Assembly (NCBI GenBank): GCA_965284435.1
Contig: OZ260083.1
Span: 496,001-560,000 of the forward strand
From: CAIYZT01 sp947461435
Lineage (GTDB): Bacteria > Pseudomonadota > Alphaproteobacteria > Rhodobacterales > Rhodobacteraceae
Direction: 5' to 3'
Length of the DNA stretch: 64,000 bases
Positions 51,785 to 59,159 of this stretch are shown piece after piece. The position numbers and the translations under genes are program-made. Positions within the stretch are counted from its first letter, which is position 1; every line of letters begins with the position of its first letter. The notes below the pieces were generated by a model, which did no database searches, was not told where the DNA came from, and saw only the letters and a list, made by a program, of their open reading frames with translations.

Positions 51785-52390
51785 ATGATTGCCCTTTACC
51801 ACGCCCCGAATTCGCGTTCTTCCGCCATCGTGGCCCTGATCCATGAAATTGGAATTGCCGACAAGATTGACATCCGCATCGTGGATATCCCGCGCGTCAT
51901 GTCGGGCACGGGCGCCGCGGATCCGTCAAACCCCCATCCAGAGAAAAAGGCGCCCTGCCTTGTCCACGATGGCCATGTTCTGACCGAACGCGGCGCGATC
52001 CTGGCCTATCTGACAGCGTTGTTTCCCTCTGACTTGGCCCCGCCCGTTGGTACGCCCGCTTGGGGCAGTTTCCTGACCTGGATGACATGGTATCAAGGCG
52101 TGATGGAACTGGCCCTGATTTTTGACTTTGCAAAGATCAGCCACCCGTCGCTGACCGCCACCTTTCGCGGCGCCCCCGAGGTGACGGCCCGCATCCGCTC
52201 TGCGCTGGATCTCGGGCCTTGGCTTTTGGGCGATCGGTTCACGGCCGCAGATTTGCTGATCCATTCCCCCTATGCGTGGTTTGGCAACACACCAGATGAT
52301 CCTGTGATCCAGGATTGGGTGGCCCGCTGCATGGACCGCCCGGCACGACAAAAGGCGCTGGCAGCAGATAAGGCCCTCTTGGCCGCTTAA
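51785..52390 (+). CDS. glutathione S-transferase family protein
   Basis: 201 residues from ATG at 51785, after GGAG. The N-terminal thioredoxin-like domain (MIALYHAPNSRSSAIVALIHEIG; NPHPEKKAPCLVHDGHVLTERGAILAYLTALFP) and C-terminal helical domain (LGPWLLGDRFTAADLLIHSPYAW) fit GST. The thiol-activating residue would be a Ser or the nearby Tyr. Divergent from the WYL regulator; convergent with the ferredoxin gene (four-base overlap). Confidence 0.85.
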   Translation: MIALYHAPNSRSSAIVALIHEIGIADKIDIRIVDIPRVMSGTGAADPSNPHPEKKAPCLVHDGHVLTERGAILAYLTALFPSDLAPPVGTPAWGSFLTWMTWYQGVMELALIFDFAKISHPSLTATFRGAPEVTARIRSALDLGPWLLGDRFTAADLLIHSPYAWFGNTPDDPVIQDWVARCMDRPARQKALAADKALLAA

Positions 52391-52701
52391 GGCTGCGGCA
52401 CATGCAGGATGATCCCGTCCAGATCCGGGGTCATCCTGATCTGACAAGACAGCCGCGAACGGTCTTGGCGCTCGGCTTCGGCCACATCCAGCATGGCATC
52501 TTCAAAGGTGCCAACCGTTCCTGCCCGCGCCGACCAATCGGCATCCACCACCACATGGCAAGTCGCGCAAGACAGGCTGCCCCCACATTCCCCGACCACG
52601 CGCGGCACATTGGCCGCAACCGCCGCTTCCATCAGGTTTTGGCCGGCCTTCACCTCTGCAGTGATTTTCTGGCCATCGGCCAGCACCCAAATCGCTTTCA
52701 T
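52387..52701 (-). CDS. [2Fe-2S] ferredoxin, adrenodoxin/putidaredoxin type
   Basis: 104 residues with cluster ligands Cys39, Cys45, Cys48 and Cys86 (ECGGSLSCATCH ... SCQIRM), the spacing of ferredoxins that serve class I bacterial P450s. It sits 9 bp downstream of the GS-like gene, which follows the P450 gene, so it is the likely electron donor. No ferredoxin reductase gene is in the window, so it must be borrowed from elsewhere. Confidence 0.93.
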   Translation of the reverse strand: MKAIWVLADGQKITAEVKAGQNLMEAAVAANVPRVVGECGGSLSCATCHVVVDADWSARAGTVGTFEDAMLDVAEAERQDRSRLSCQIRMTPDLDGIILHVPQP

Positions 52702-52710
52702 ATCCCGTCC

Positions 52711-54003
52711 TCAGATGTACCAGATGTACCAATCGCGCAGCGCGTCGCCCGTCAGATCCTTGGTCTTCTCTACCTCGGCCCGCTTCATGTAGATGTGGTT
52801 TTCCACCAGACCGGCCCCCACGGCCGCGCCCAAGGCCCGATCGGCGCTCAGATCGTCCAGCGCCTCACTCAAACTGGCGGCGACGCCGTGCGGTGCGTCG
52901 TTGCAGGTAAATCCATCGCCCGTTTCCATTGGCGGCAGGGGATACTTGCCTTCCACCCCCAGCAAGGCCGCCTGCAACACTGTTGCAACCACGGTATAGG
53001 GATTGGCCGCCGCATCCGCCATCCGATGTTCCAGCCGGGCCTTCTTGCCGCCTTCCGCACTGACGCGCACCGTCACATTCCGGTTGTCCCCGCCCCAGTT
53101 GCACCAATAGCCAGACAGACTTGCCGGTTGCAGCCGCGCATAAGACAGCGCGTTCGGCGCCATCAGACCAGCCATCGCCTTGTGATGCTGCATCCACCCC
53201 GCGATGCACCCCTGCGCCAGATCGCTCAGCCCACGCGGATCGCCGCGCTCGCCCTGGGCCAGGGCATTGTGCTCCTTCCGATCGGTGAACGACAGGTTCA
53301 CATGCAGCCCCGATCCGCCCTTGCCCGCAATCGGCTTGGGCAGAAAGCTCAACAAGATCCCGTGATCCCAGGCGATCTCGCGCGCCATCTGGCGAAACAG
53401 AACCACGGTATCGACATGACCCACCGCCGAATCAAAGCTCAGCGTGAATTCGTACTGCGGCGTGTCATATTCCGCCGTGATCAGATCCAGCGGCAGGCCA
53501 ATCTCTTGCGCCTTCGCCCAGATTGCATCCGTAAACCGGCGCGGATCGGTGAAATTGCCCGTCCCGTAAACCACCCCGCCCGGCGTATCATAGGGCACGA
53601 TGCTGCCATCGTCGCGGCGCACAAAGGCATAAGCCTCCAGCTCGATTCCAACCTTGGGCGTCAGCCCCTTCGCCTCCCAGGCTGCAACCGCCCGCTTCAA
53701 TGCCCCGCGCGGGCACATCGGCACCGGCGCCCCATCCCCGCCGTACAGATCGCCCAGCACAACCTTGGTCCCCGGCTCCCATCCCTGTCTGATCTCGTCG
53801 CCCTTCCAGCGCAGGGCCATGTCGGGGATCCCTTCAAGGCACAGGGTCCCCGGCGCCTCGATCAACAGATCCTTGTCGTATTGCACCGCAAAGGTGGGCC
53901 GCGCGAATCGGCTTTCATCATCGCGCATTTTCTCTGGGGGCAGATATTTGCCCCGCATGATCGACAGATGGTCACAAAACATCGCTCTCAGGCGCTCGGT
54001 CAT
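52711..54003 (-). CDS. glutamine-synthetase-like gamma-glutamylamide ligase
   Basis: 430 residues with glutamine synthetase fold motifs: GIELEAYAFVRR, GSGLHVNLSF, NRNVTVRV, and the metal/ATP region RLEHRMADAAANPYTVVATVLQAALLG. It lacks the tyrosine adenylylation context of the housekeeping enzyme and resembles the PuuA/IpuC/GlnT-type enzymes that join glutamate to an amine. It lies between the P450 and ferredoxin genes. The substrate is unknown; a gamma-glutamylated amine intermediate is inferred. Confidence 0.85.
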   Translation of the reverse strand: MTERLRAMFCDHLSIMRGKYLPPEKMRDDESRFARPTFAVQYDKDLLIEAPGTLCLEGIPDMALRWKGDEIRQGWEPGTKVVLGDLYGGDGAPVPMCPRGALKRAVAAWEAKGLTPKVGIELEAYAFVRRDDGSIVPYDTPGGVVYGTGNFTDPRRFTDAIWAKAQEIGLPLDLITAEYDTPQYEFTLSFDSAVGHVDTVVLFRQMAREIAWDHGILLSFLPKPIAGKGGSGLHVNLSFTDRKEHNALAQGERGDPRGLSDLAQGCIAGWMQHHKAMAGLMAPNALSYARLQPASLSGYWCNWGGDNRNVTVRVSAEGGKKARLEHRMADAAANPYTVVATVLQAALLGVEGKYPLPPMETGDGFTCNDAPHGVAASLSEALDDLSADRALGAAVGAGLVENHIYMKRAEVEKTKDLTGDALRDWYIWYI

Positions 54004-54032
54004 CTTTGTCTCCCCGTGGCGGTCTTGGCCGC

Positions 54033-55292
54033 CTATTGCAGTGCCACTCTAACGGGCAATTCCTTGATCCCGCCAATGAAGTTTGATCGTAAAAACTTGT
54101 GCTCTCCGGCAGGTTCGATGCCCCGGATCCGTTTGGCAAGTTCTTCGAACAACACCCGAACCTCCAGCCGCGCCAGCCACATGCCCAGACAAACATGCGG
54201 GCCGCCTTGGCCAAAGCTCATATGCCTGTTCGGGCTGCGCATCAGGTTCACGCGCATCGGCGCATCAAACGCCCGTTCATCCCGGTTGCCGCTGGCCCAC
54301 CAGTAAATCACTTTTTGCCCTGCCTTGACCTGCTTGCCGTGCATGTCGAAATCCCGCGTTGCGGTGCGCCGGAAATAGGTCGTGGCCGACCCCCACCGAA
54401 TGATCTCGTCGGCCGCCGTCTGCCAGATGTCGCCCCCGGCCTGCATCTGACCCAAAAGTTCCGGCTGGTGGCACAAGGCCTGTAGGCCTGCCGCAAGGGA
54501 ATAGCGCGTCGTGTCGTTTCCCGCGGCCACAAGCAGGCAGAAGAAATTGCGAAACTCATGTTCTGGCATGACTGTGCCATCTGGCCCGGGCTGCAAGATC
54601 AAATGCAAAATCCCCGAGGTGTCGCCCGACGCCGCCTTTTTCGCCATCAACTCCTTGGCATAGACAAAAAGCTCTGCCCCCGCCGGAGAGTTGAAGGGCA
54701 TCATCCGGAACTCATCCGTCGTCATCTTGTCCAGAACATGTTTGGTGAAATCTGGGTCCGTGTTGGCGATCAGGGTATCGCCCTTTTCCACCAGCCACGG
54801 CAAATCGGCCTCGGGCGTGCCAATAATCCGTCCCAACATCCGCATCGGCAGTTGCCGCGCGATCTCTTTGGTCGCGTCAAAGGTGCCACGCGGCAAAACC
54901 TCGTCCAGAATATCGGCGCAAATGTCGCGGATCACGGGTTCAAACTGTGCGATCACCGGTTTTGAAAAGGCTTTTGCCACCTTGATCCGCGTGCCCATAT
55001 GCTCTGCCCCGTCCGTTTCCTGAAAGGTGCGGCGGGCCAGATATTCCTCATAGGTCTGATCTTCCATCCGAATCCCGCGGGCCGAAGATAAAAGATCAGG
55101 CTGCCCATTCAGCGCCAGAATATCCTCGTGCCGGGTGACAGACCAAAATCCTTCGCCGCCAGACCATTCGGTCCACGACATCGGGTCTTCGTCGCGCATC
55201 CGGCGAAAGGTGTTCTGCGGGGCACCAGCCAGAAAGCTGTCGTGATTGGTCAGATCGGCATGGCCATCATCCATGGGGGTCCAAACGGTCAT
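54033..55292 (-). CDS. cytochrome P450
   Basis: 419 residues, bacterial class I type. The heme-binding motif FGQGGPHVCLG has the axial Cys368. The oxygen-activating I-helix reads LLVAAGNDTTRYSLA, and the ExxR-type helix is in ADEIIRWGSAT. It starts at the divergent promoter that also serves the amidotransferase gene and is followed by the GS-like and ferredoxin genes. The substrate is unknown; gene neighbours point to an amine or N-heterocycle. Confidence 0.93.
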   Translation of the reverse strand: MTVWTPMDDGHADLTNHDSFLAGAPQNTFRRMRDEDPMSWTEWSGGEGFWSVTRHEDILALNGQPDLLSSARGIRMEDQTYEEYLARRTFQETDGAEHMGTRIKVAKAFSKPVIAQFEPVIRDICADILDEVLPRGTFDATKEIARQLPMRMLGRIIGTPEADLPWLVEKGDTLIANTDPDFTKHVLDKMTTDEFRMMPFNSPAGAELFVYAKELMAKKAASGDTSGILHLILQPGPDGTVMPEHEFRNFFCLLVAAGNDTTRYSLAAGLQALCHQPELLGQMQAGGDIWQTAADEIIRWGSATTYFRRTATRDFDMHGKQVKAGQKVIYWWASGNRDERAFDAPMRVNLMRSPNRHMSFGQGGPHVCLGMWLARLEVRVLFEELAKRIRGIEPAGEHKFLRSNFIGGIKELPVRVALQ

Positions 55293-55319
55293 CAGATGCT
55301 CCTTGCCTCGGCACGATTT

Positions 55320-55353
55320 ATAAATATACTAAACATGTTCATAAATATGTAAA
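55320..55353. promoter_or_regulatory. AT-rich divergent promoter with a 21-bp-spaced direct repeat
   Basis: ATAAATATACTAAA begins at 55320 and ATAAATATGTAAA begins at 55341, a direct repeat exactly 21 bp apart, two helical turns. The palindrome AACATGTT (55332-55339) lies between them and ATTTATAAAT at 55316-55325. The stretch is strikingly AT-rich against the GC-rich surroundings and lies between the P450 and amidotransferase starts. Confidence 0.6.
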
Positions 55354-55363
55354 GTCGGAAATC

Positions 55364-56050
55364 ATGCATCTTGCCGTCCTGATGACCAACACAGATGAAA
55401 GCGCCTTTGCCCAAGCCCACCCCAAGGATGGCGAAAAATTCGCCGCCTTGATCCGGGGGGTTCGGCCCGATTGGCGGGTGACCGTCTTTGCGGTGAAAGA
55501 CTCGGTCTTTCCGCCGCCAGATGCGCCGTTTGATGGCTGGATCATCGGCGGATCGCCCGCCTCGGTGCATGATGCTGACCCGTGGATCGAACAGCTTTTT
55601 GGCCTCATCCGCCGTCTTTTTGCCCAAGGCCAGCCGATCTTCGGGGCCTGTTTTGGCCATCAGGCTGTGGCCATGGCGCTGGGCGGTCTGGTCGGCCCCA
55701 ATCCGGGCGGCTGGGTCTTTGGCCTGACCGACACCCAGCTTGAAGGGCGATCTCTTGCCCTTTACGCCGCCCATGCCGAACAGGTCTTGCAACTGCCCCC
55801 CGGGGCGCAGGTCTTGGGCGGCAACGCAGACTGCGTTATCGGCAGCTATTCGATTGGTGATTCTGTGCTGTGCACGCAATACCACCCCGAAATGACGCAT
55901 GAATTTGCAACCGCGCTGGTGCGGGAATATGGGCCGAAACTGCCTGAAACCGTGGCCGCACAGGCGCGGGCGTCCCTCGCACGAAAGGCGGATTCTGCCC
56001 AGATCGCCAACCGCATCGCCCAGTTTTTTGAACAGGCATCTGCCCCTTAA
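55364..56050 (+). CDS. class I glutamine amidotransferase-like hydrolase
   Basis: 228 residues with the GATase nucleophile Cys96 in FGACFGHQAVAMALGG and the His-Glu pair in YHPEMTHEF. Single-domain GATases beside GS-like ligases, such as PuuD, hydrolyse gamma-glutamyl amides. Divergent from the P450 operon with 71 bp between, so likely co-regulated with it. Confidence 0.88.
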   Translation: MHLAVLMTNTDESAFAQAHPKDGEKFAALIRGVRPDWRVTVFAVKDSVFPPPDAPFDGWIIGGSPASVHDADPWIEQLFGLIRRLFAQGQPIFGACFGHQAVAMALGGLVGPNPGGWVFGLTDTQLEGRSLALYAAHAEQVLQLPPGAQVLGGNADCVIGSYSIGDSVLCTQYHPEMTHEFATALVREYGPKLPETVAAQARASLARKADSAQIANRIAQFFEQASAP

Positions 56051-56101
56051 GGGCAGCACCTGTCTCGGGGGTCCTTCCCCGTTCATTTGTTAAGGCTTGG
56101 T

Positions 56102-56132
56102 AAAAATGGCGGACCAACCCTTTGATCCGCCA
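56102..56132 (-). terminator. second hairpin downstream of the aldo/keto reductase
   Basis: TGGCGGA (56107-56113) and TCCGCCA (56126-56132) form a 7-bp stem with a 12-base loop. Read on the minus strand it is followed by ATTTTTA (complement of 56102-56108), so it could act as a backup terminator for the aldo/keto reductase transcript. Confidence 0.5.
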
Positions 56133-56136
56133 CAAT

Positions 56137-56161
56137 TTAAAAAGTGTCCCGACTCGGGACA
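56137..56161 (-). terminator. rho-independent terminator of the aldo/keto reductase gene
   Basis: The palindrome TGTCCCGACTCGGGACA (56145-56161) gives a stem TGTCCC/GGGACA with a five-base loop, followed on the minus strand by CTTTTTAAATT. It begins 5 bp after the aldo/keto reductase stop. Confidence 0.85.
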
Positions 56162-56165
56162 TCCC

Positions 56166-57194
56166 TCAATCACTCGATGATTTCGCCCAAAGATTGATAT
56201 CCTTTTCCAGCGAAATCCGGTCGATCGCAGCCAATTCCTCGGCCGTGAAATCCAGGTTCTGAATCGCGCCCACACAATCAACCACCTGTTCCGGCCGCGA
56301 CGCCCCAATCAACGCCGAGGTGATCCCGCCGCCCCGCAAAACCCAGGCAATCGCCATCTGCGCCAAAGTCTGCCCCCGCGCCGCAGCAATATCATTCAGG
56401 GCATTCAAGCTGGCAATCGCGGCCGGGGTGATGATCTCGGGCGACAAGGACTTGCCCTGCGTCGCCCGGCTGCCTGCCGGAATTCCTTTCAGATACTTGT
56501 TGGTCAACATCCCCTGTGCCAGCGGAACGAAAGCGATCGATCCCAGCGCCAATTCCGCCAGCGTGTCCTTCAACCCGTCTTCCTCCACCCAGCGGGTAAG
56601 GATGTTATAGCTGGGCTGATGAATCACAAACGGCGTACCCAGATCCTTCAAGATCGCATGAGCCTCGCGCGTGCGCTGGCTGTTATAACTGGAAATCCCG
56701 ACATAAAGCGCGCGGCCAGACCGAACGATCTGATCCAGCGCCCCCATGGTCTCTTCCAGCGGGGTATCTGGGTCAAACCGGTGGGAATAGAAAATATCAA
56801 CGTAATCCAGACCCATCCGTTTCAAAGATTGATCACAAGACGCGATCAGGTTCTTGCGGCTACCCCATTCCCCATAGGGCCCTTCCCACATCAGATATCC
56901 CGCCTTGGAGGATACGATGATCTCGTCCCGCAAGTTCCGAAAATCCGTCCGCATCAAGTCACCAAAGGCCTCCTCGGCGGAACCCGGCGGCGGGCCATAA
57001 TTGTTGGCCAGATCAAAATGCGTGATCCCCAAATCAAGCGCGGTCCGGCAGATGGCCTGTTTGGTCTGATGCGGCGTATCATGGCCGAAATTATGCCAAA
57101 GCCCGAGCGAAATTGCCGGCAGCATCAGCCCCGATTTGCCCGCGCGGCGATAGATCATTTTGGAATAACGATCCGTAGCAGGTTGATAAGTCAT
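56166..57194 (-). CDS. aldo/keto reductase (YghZ/L-glyceraldehyde-3-phosphate reductase type)
   Basis: 342 residues, TIM-barrel oxidoreductase. The catalytic tetrad positions are visible: Asp/Tyr in THFDLANNYGPPPG, Lys in IVSSKAGYLM, His in IFYSHRFDPDTPLEETMGALD. The NADPH-binding C-terminal end (ALIGASRPEQVVDCV) matches. Length and motifs are close to the YghZ subgroup. It ends at a strong terminator and is divergent from tamA. Confidence 0.9.
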   Translation of the reverse strand: MTYQPATDRYSKMIYRRAGKSGLMLPAISLGLWHNFGHDTPHQTKQAICRTALDLGITHFDLANNYGPPPGSAEEAFGDLMRTDFRNLRDEIIVSSKAGYLMWEGPYGEWGSRKNLIASCDQSLKRMGLDYVDIFYSHRFDPDTPLEETMGALDQIVRSGRALYVGISSYNSQRTREAHAILKDLGTPFVIHQPSYNILTRWVEEDGLKDTLAELALGSIAFVPLAQGMLTNKYLKGIPAGSRATQGKSLSPEIITPAAIASLNALNDIAAARGQTLAQMAIAWVLRGGGITSALIGASRPEQVVDCVGAIQNLDFTAEELAAIDRISLEKDINLWAKSSSD

Positions 57195-57338
57195 TGGTGC
57201 CTCCCCTGTATGGGGTCACCTTTCCTCAATGCGCGAAAAACCGCCAGCGGAAATCCATACATTTCCGGCCGGACGGTCATCTTCGGTTGCCCTTTTCGAT
57301 GACCCTTGCGATAGTAAACGCTCTGTGGAGCAATGCAT

Positions 57339-59159
57339 ATGAAACGCGATATTTTGCGGCGCACATCCGGTGCCGCCCTATTGATTGCGATTGGCGTTGG
57401 CTTTTGGCCGGGCGCCGCACGCCCACTTGAGACTGTGACACTGGACGTATCAAGCGACGACGCATCCGTAGTAAAGTTGATCAAGGAAACCTCGTTGCTT
57501 TGGGCGAAACGGTCGGAATCCGGGGCTGCGGCCGTCGATGTTTTCGCCGACGCACAGGCCGAATATGGGCGTTTGATCGAAGCGCTTTATAACGCCGGAT
57601 ACTTTTCTGCTGTCATTAATATTCGCATAGACGGCCGCGAAGCGGCGATAATTGCACCGCTGGATGCGCCGCAGCACATTGACCGGGTCGAAATTGCCGT
57701 GAAACCGGGCAGCCGGTTCAGCTTTTCACTGGCAAGTTTGCAGCCCATTACGCGGCGAACAGAACTGCCGTCTGGCTTTGCAGCCGGAAAAACCGCGTCG
57801 ACGGGCGTGATTGCAGAGGCGGTAAGCGCCGGGATAGAAGGCTGGCGCAAAGACGGGCATGCCAAAGCATCCGTTGCGGCCCAAGATCTTACGGCCAACC
57901 ACGACACATATACTTTGGCGGCAAAGATTGATTTGGAACCGGGCCCGGCGTTGCGGTTTGGTGAGCTGACCATCACCGGAAATGACAAGATGCGCACGAA
58001 CCGCATCCGGAAAATCGCGGGTCTGAAACCGGGTGAGACCTTTTCGAGCGACGAATTGGAGCGTGCTGCGGAACGGCTTCGCAGGACGGGGATTTTCAGT
58101 TCAATCTCGATCGAAGAGGCCGAATCCATCGTTGCCCCTGACTTTCTTCCGTTGACGCTGAACGTGGTCGAAGCAAAACCACGCCGCTATAGTTTCGGGG
58201 TCGAGGTGTCGTCGTTGGAGGGGCTGAACCTTTCGGGGGAATGGCTGCATCGCAACCTTTTTGGTGGTGGAGAGCGGTTCGATGTTGGGTTTGAAGTGAA
58301 CAACATCTCATCCTCGCTGTCGGGTACCGATTATACCTTCAACATTGGGATCGAGCGCCCGGCCTCGCCTTTCCCGGATACGACCGCTGGGGTGTCCTTC
58401 GCGCTGGAGCATTTGGACGAGCAGGATTTTTCCCTGAATTCCGGAGATCTGGGCGTAAACCTGAACAATGTCTTTTCTTCGGAATTGTCGGCAAATATCG
58501 GCCTGACGTATTCCTATGTCACCGGCAGCGACGCGATAGGGGATTTTACCTATCGCAGTTTGAACTTGCCGCTGGGCGTCACTTGGGACCGCAGAGACAA
58601 ACCGACCGATGCCACGAAGCGCTTTTTGATGGACGTCGAATTGAAACCCTTTTTGGGGTTTGGCGCGACCGATGATGGGGCACGGCTGACATTTGACACG
58701 CGCGGCTACTATGCCTTGGGCGAAGACAGCCGCTTTGTCGTTGCGGCGCGGATTCAGGGGGGGTCCATCATCGGTGCATCGGCGTTAGGCGCGCCGCGCG
58801 ATGAATTGTTCTATTCCGGCGGCGGCGGAACGGTGCGCGGGCAACCCTATCAATCCTTGGGGATTGAGATCACGACCCCGGATGGTCCTGTGGCGACAGG
58901 AGGGACGACGTTTCTTGGCGGCTCGATCGAGGGGCGCTTCAAAATCAATGACACATACGGCGCGGTCGCGTTTTTCGATATCGGGACAGTCAGCGACGGA
59001 GGCCTTGGGGATGGCGGGGGGGATGTTCATTCCGGGGCTGGGCTTGGCCTTCGGTATCAAACGGGCTTTGGCCCTTTGAGAGTGGACGTCGCCGCACCCG
59101 TCGGGGGAAAAACCGGCGAGGGTGTGCAGATTTATGTCGGACTGGGTCAGGCGTTCTAA
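57339..59159 (+). CDS. tamA: outer-membrane autotransporter assembly factor TamA
   Basis: 606 residues from ATG at 57339, with GGAG at about nine bases (an ATG at 57333 is too close to it). A signal peptide covers about residues 1-26. POTRA domains follow (LEPGPALRFGELTITGNDKMRTNRIRKIAGLKPGETFSSDELERAAERLRRTGIF), then a 16-stranded Omp85-type beta-barrel ending LRVDVAAPVG and VQIYVGLGQAF. It works with TamB, whose start overlaps its stop by one base (TAATG). Confidence 0.93.
   Translation: MKRDILRRTSGAALLIAIGVGFWPGAARPLETVTLDVSSDDASVVKLIKETSLLWAKRSESGAAAVDVFADAQAEYGRLIEALYNAGYFSAVINIRIDGREAAIIAPLDAPQHIDRVEIAVKPGSRFSFSLASLQPITRRTELPSGFAAGKTASTGVIAEAVSAGIEGWRKDGHAKASVAAQDLTANHDTYTLAAKIDLEPGPALRFGELTITGNDKMRTNRIRKIAGLKPGETFSSDELERAAERLRRTGIFSSISIEEAESIVAPDFLPLTLNVVEAKPRRYSFGVEVSSLEGLNLSGEWLHRNLFGGGERFDVGFEVNNISSSLSGTDYTFNIGIERPASPFPDTTAGVSFALEHLDEQDFSLNSGDLGVNLNNVFSSELSANIGLTYSYVTGSDAIGDFTYRSLNLPLGVTWDRRDKPTDATKRFLMDVELKPFLGFGATDDGARLTFDTRGYYALGEDSRFVVAARIQGGSIIGASALGAPRDELFYSGGGGTVRGQPYQSLGIEITTPDGPVATGGTTFLGGSIEGRFKINDTYGAVAFFDIGTVSDGGLGDGGGDVHSGAGLGLRYQTGFGPLRVDVAAPVGGKTGEGVQIYVGLGQAF

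Noticed and set aside
52402..54306. 634-codon plus-strand open frame opposite the ferredoxin, GS-like and P450 genes
   Set aside because: It crosses three well-supported minus-strand genes and its His/Arg/Gln-rich translation is typical of antisense frames in GC-rich DNA.
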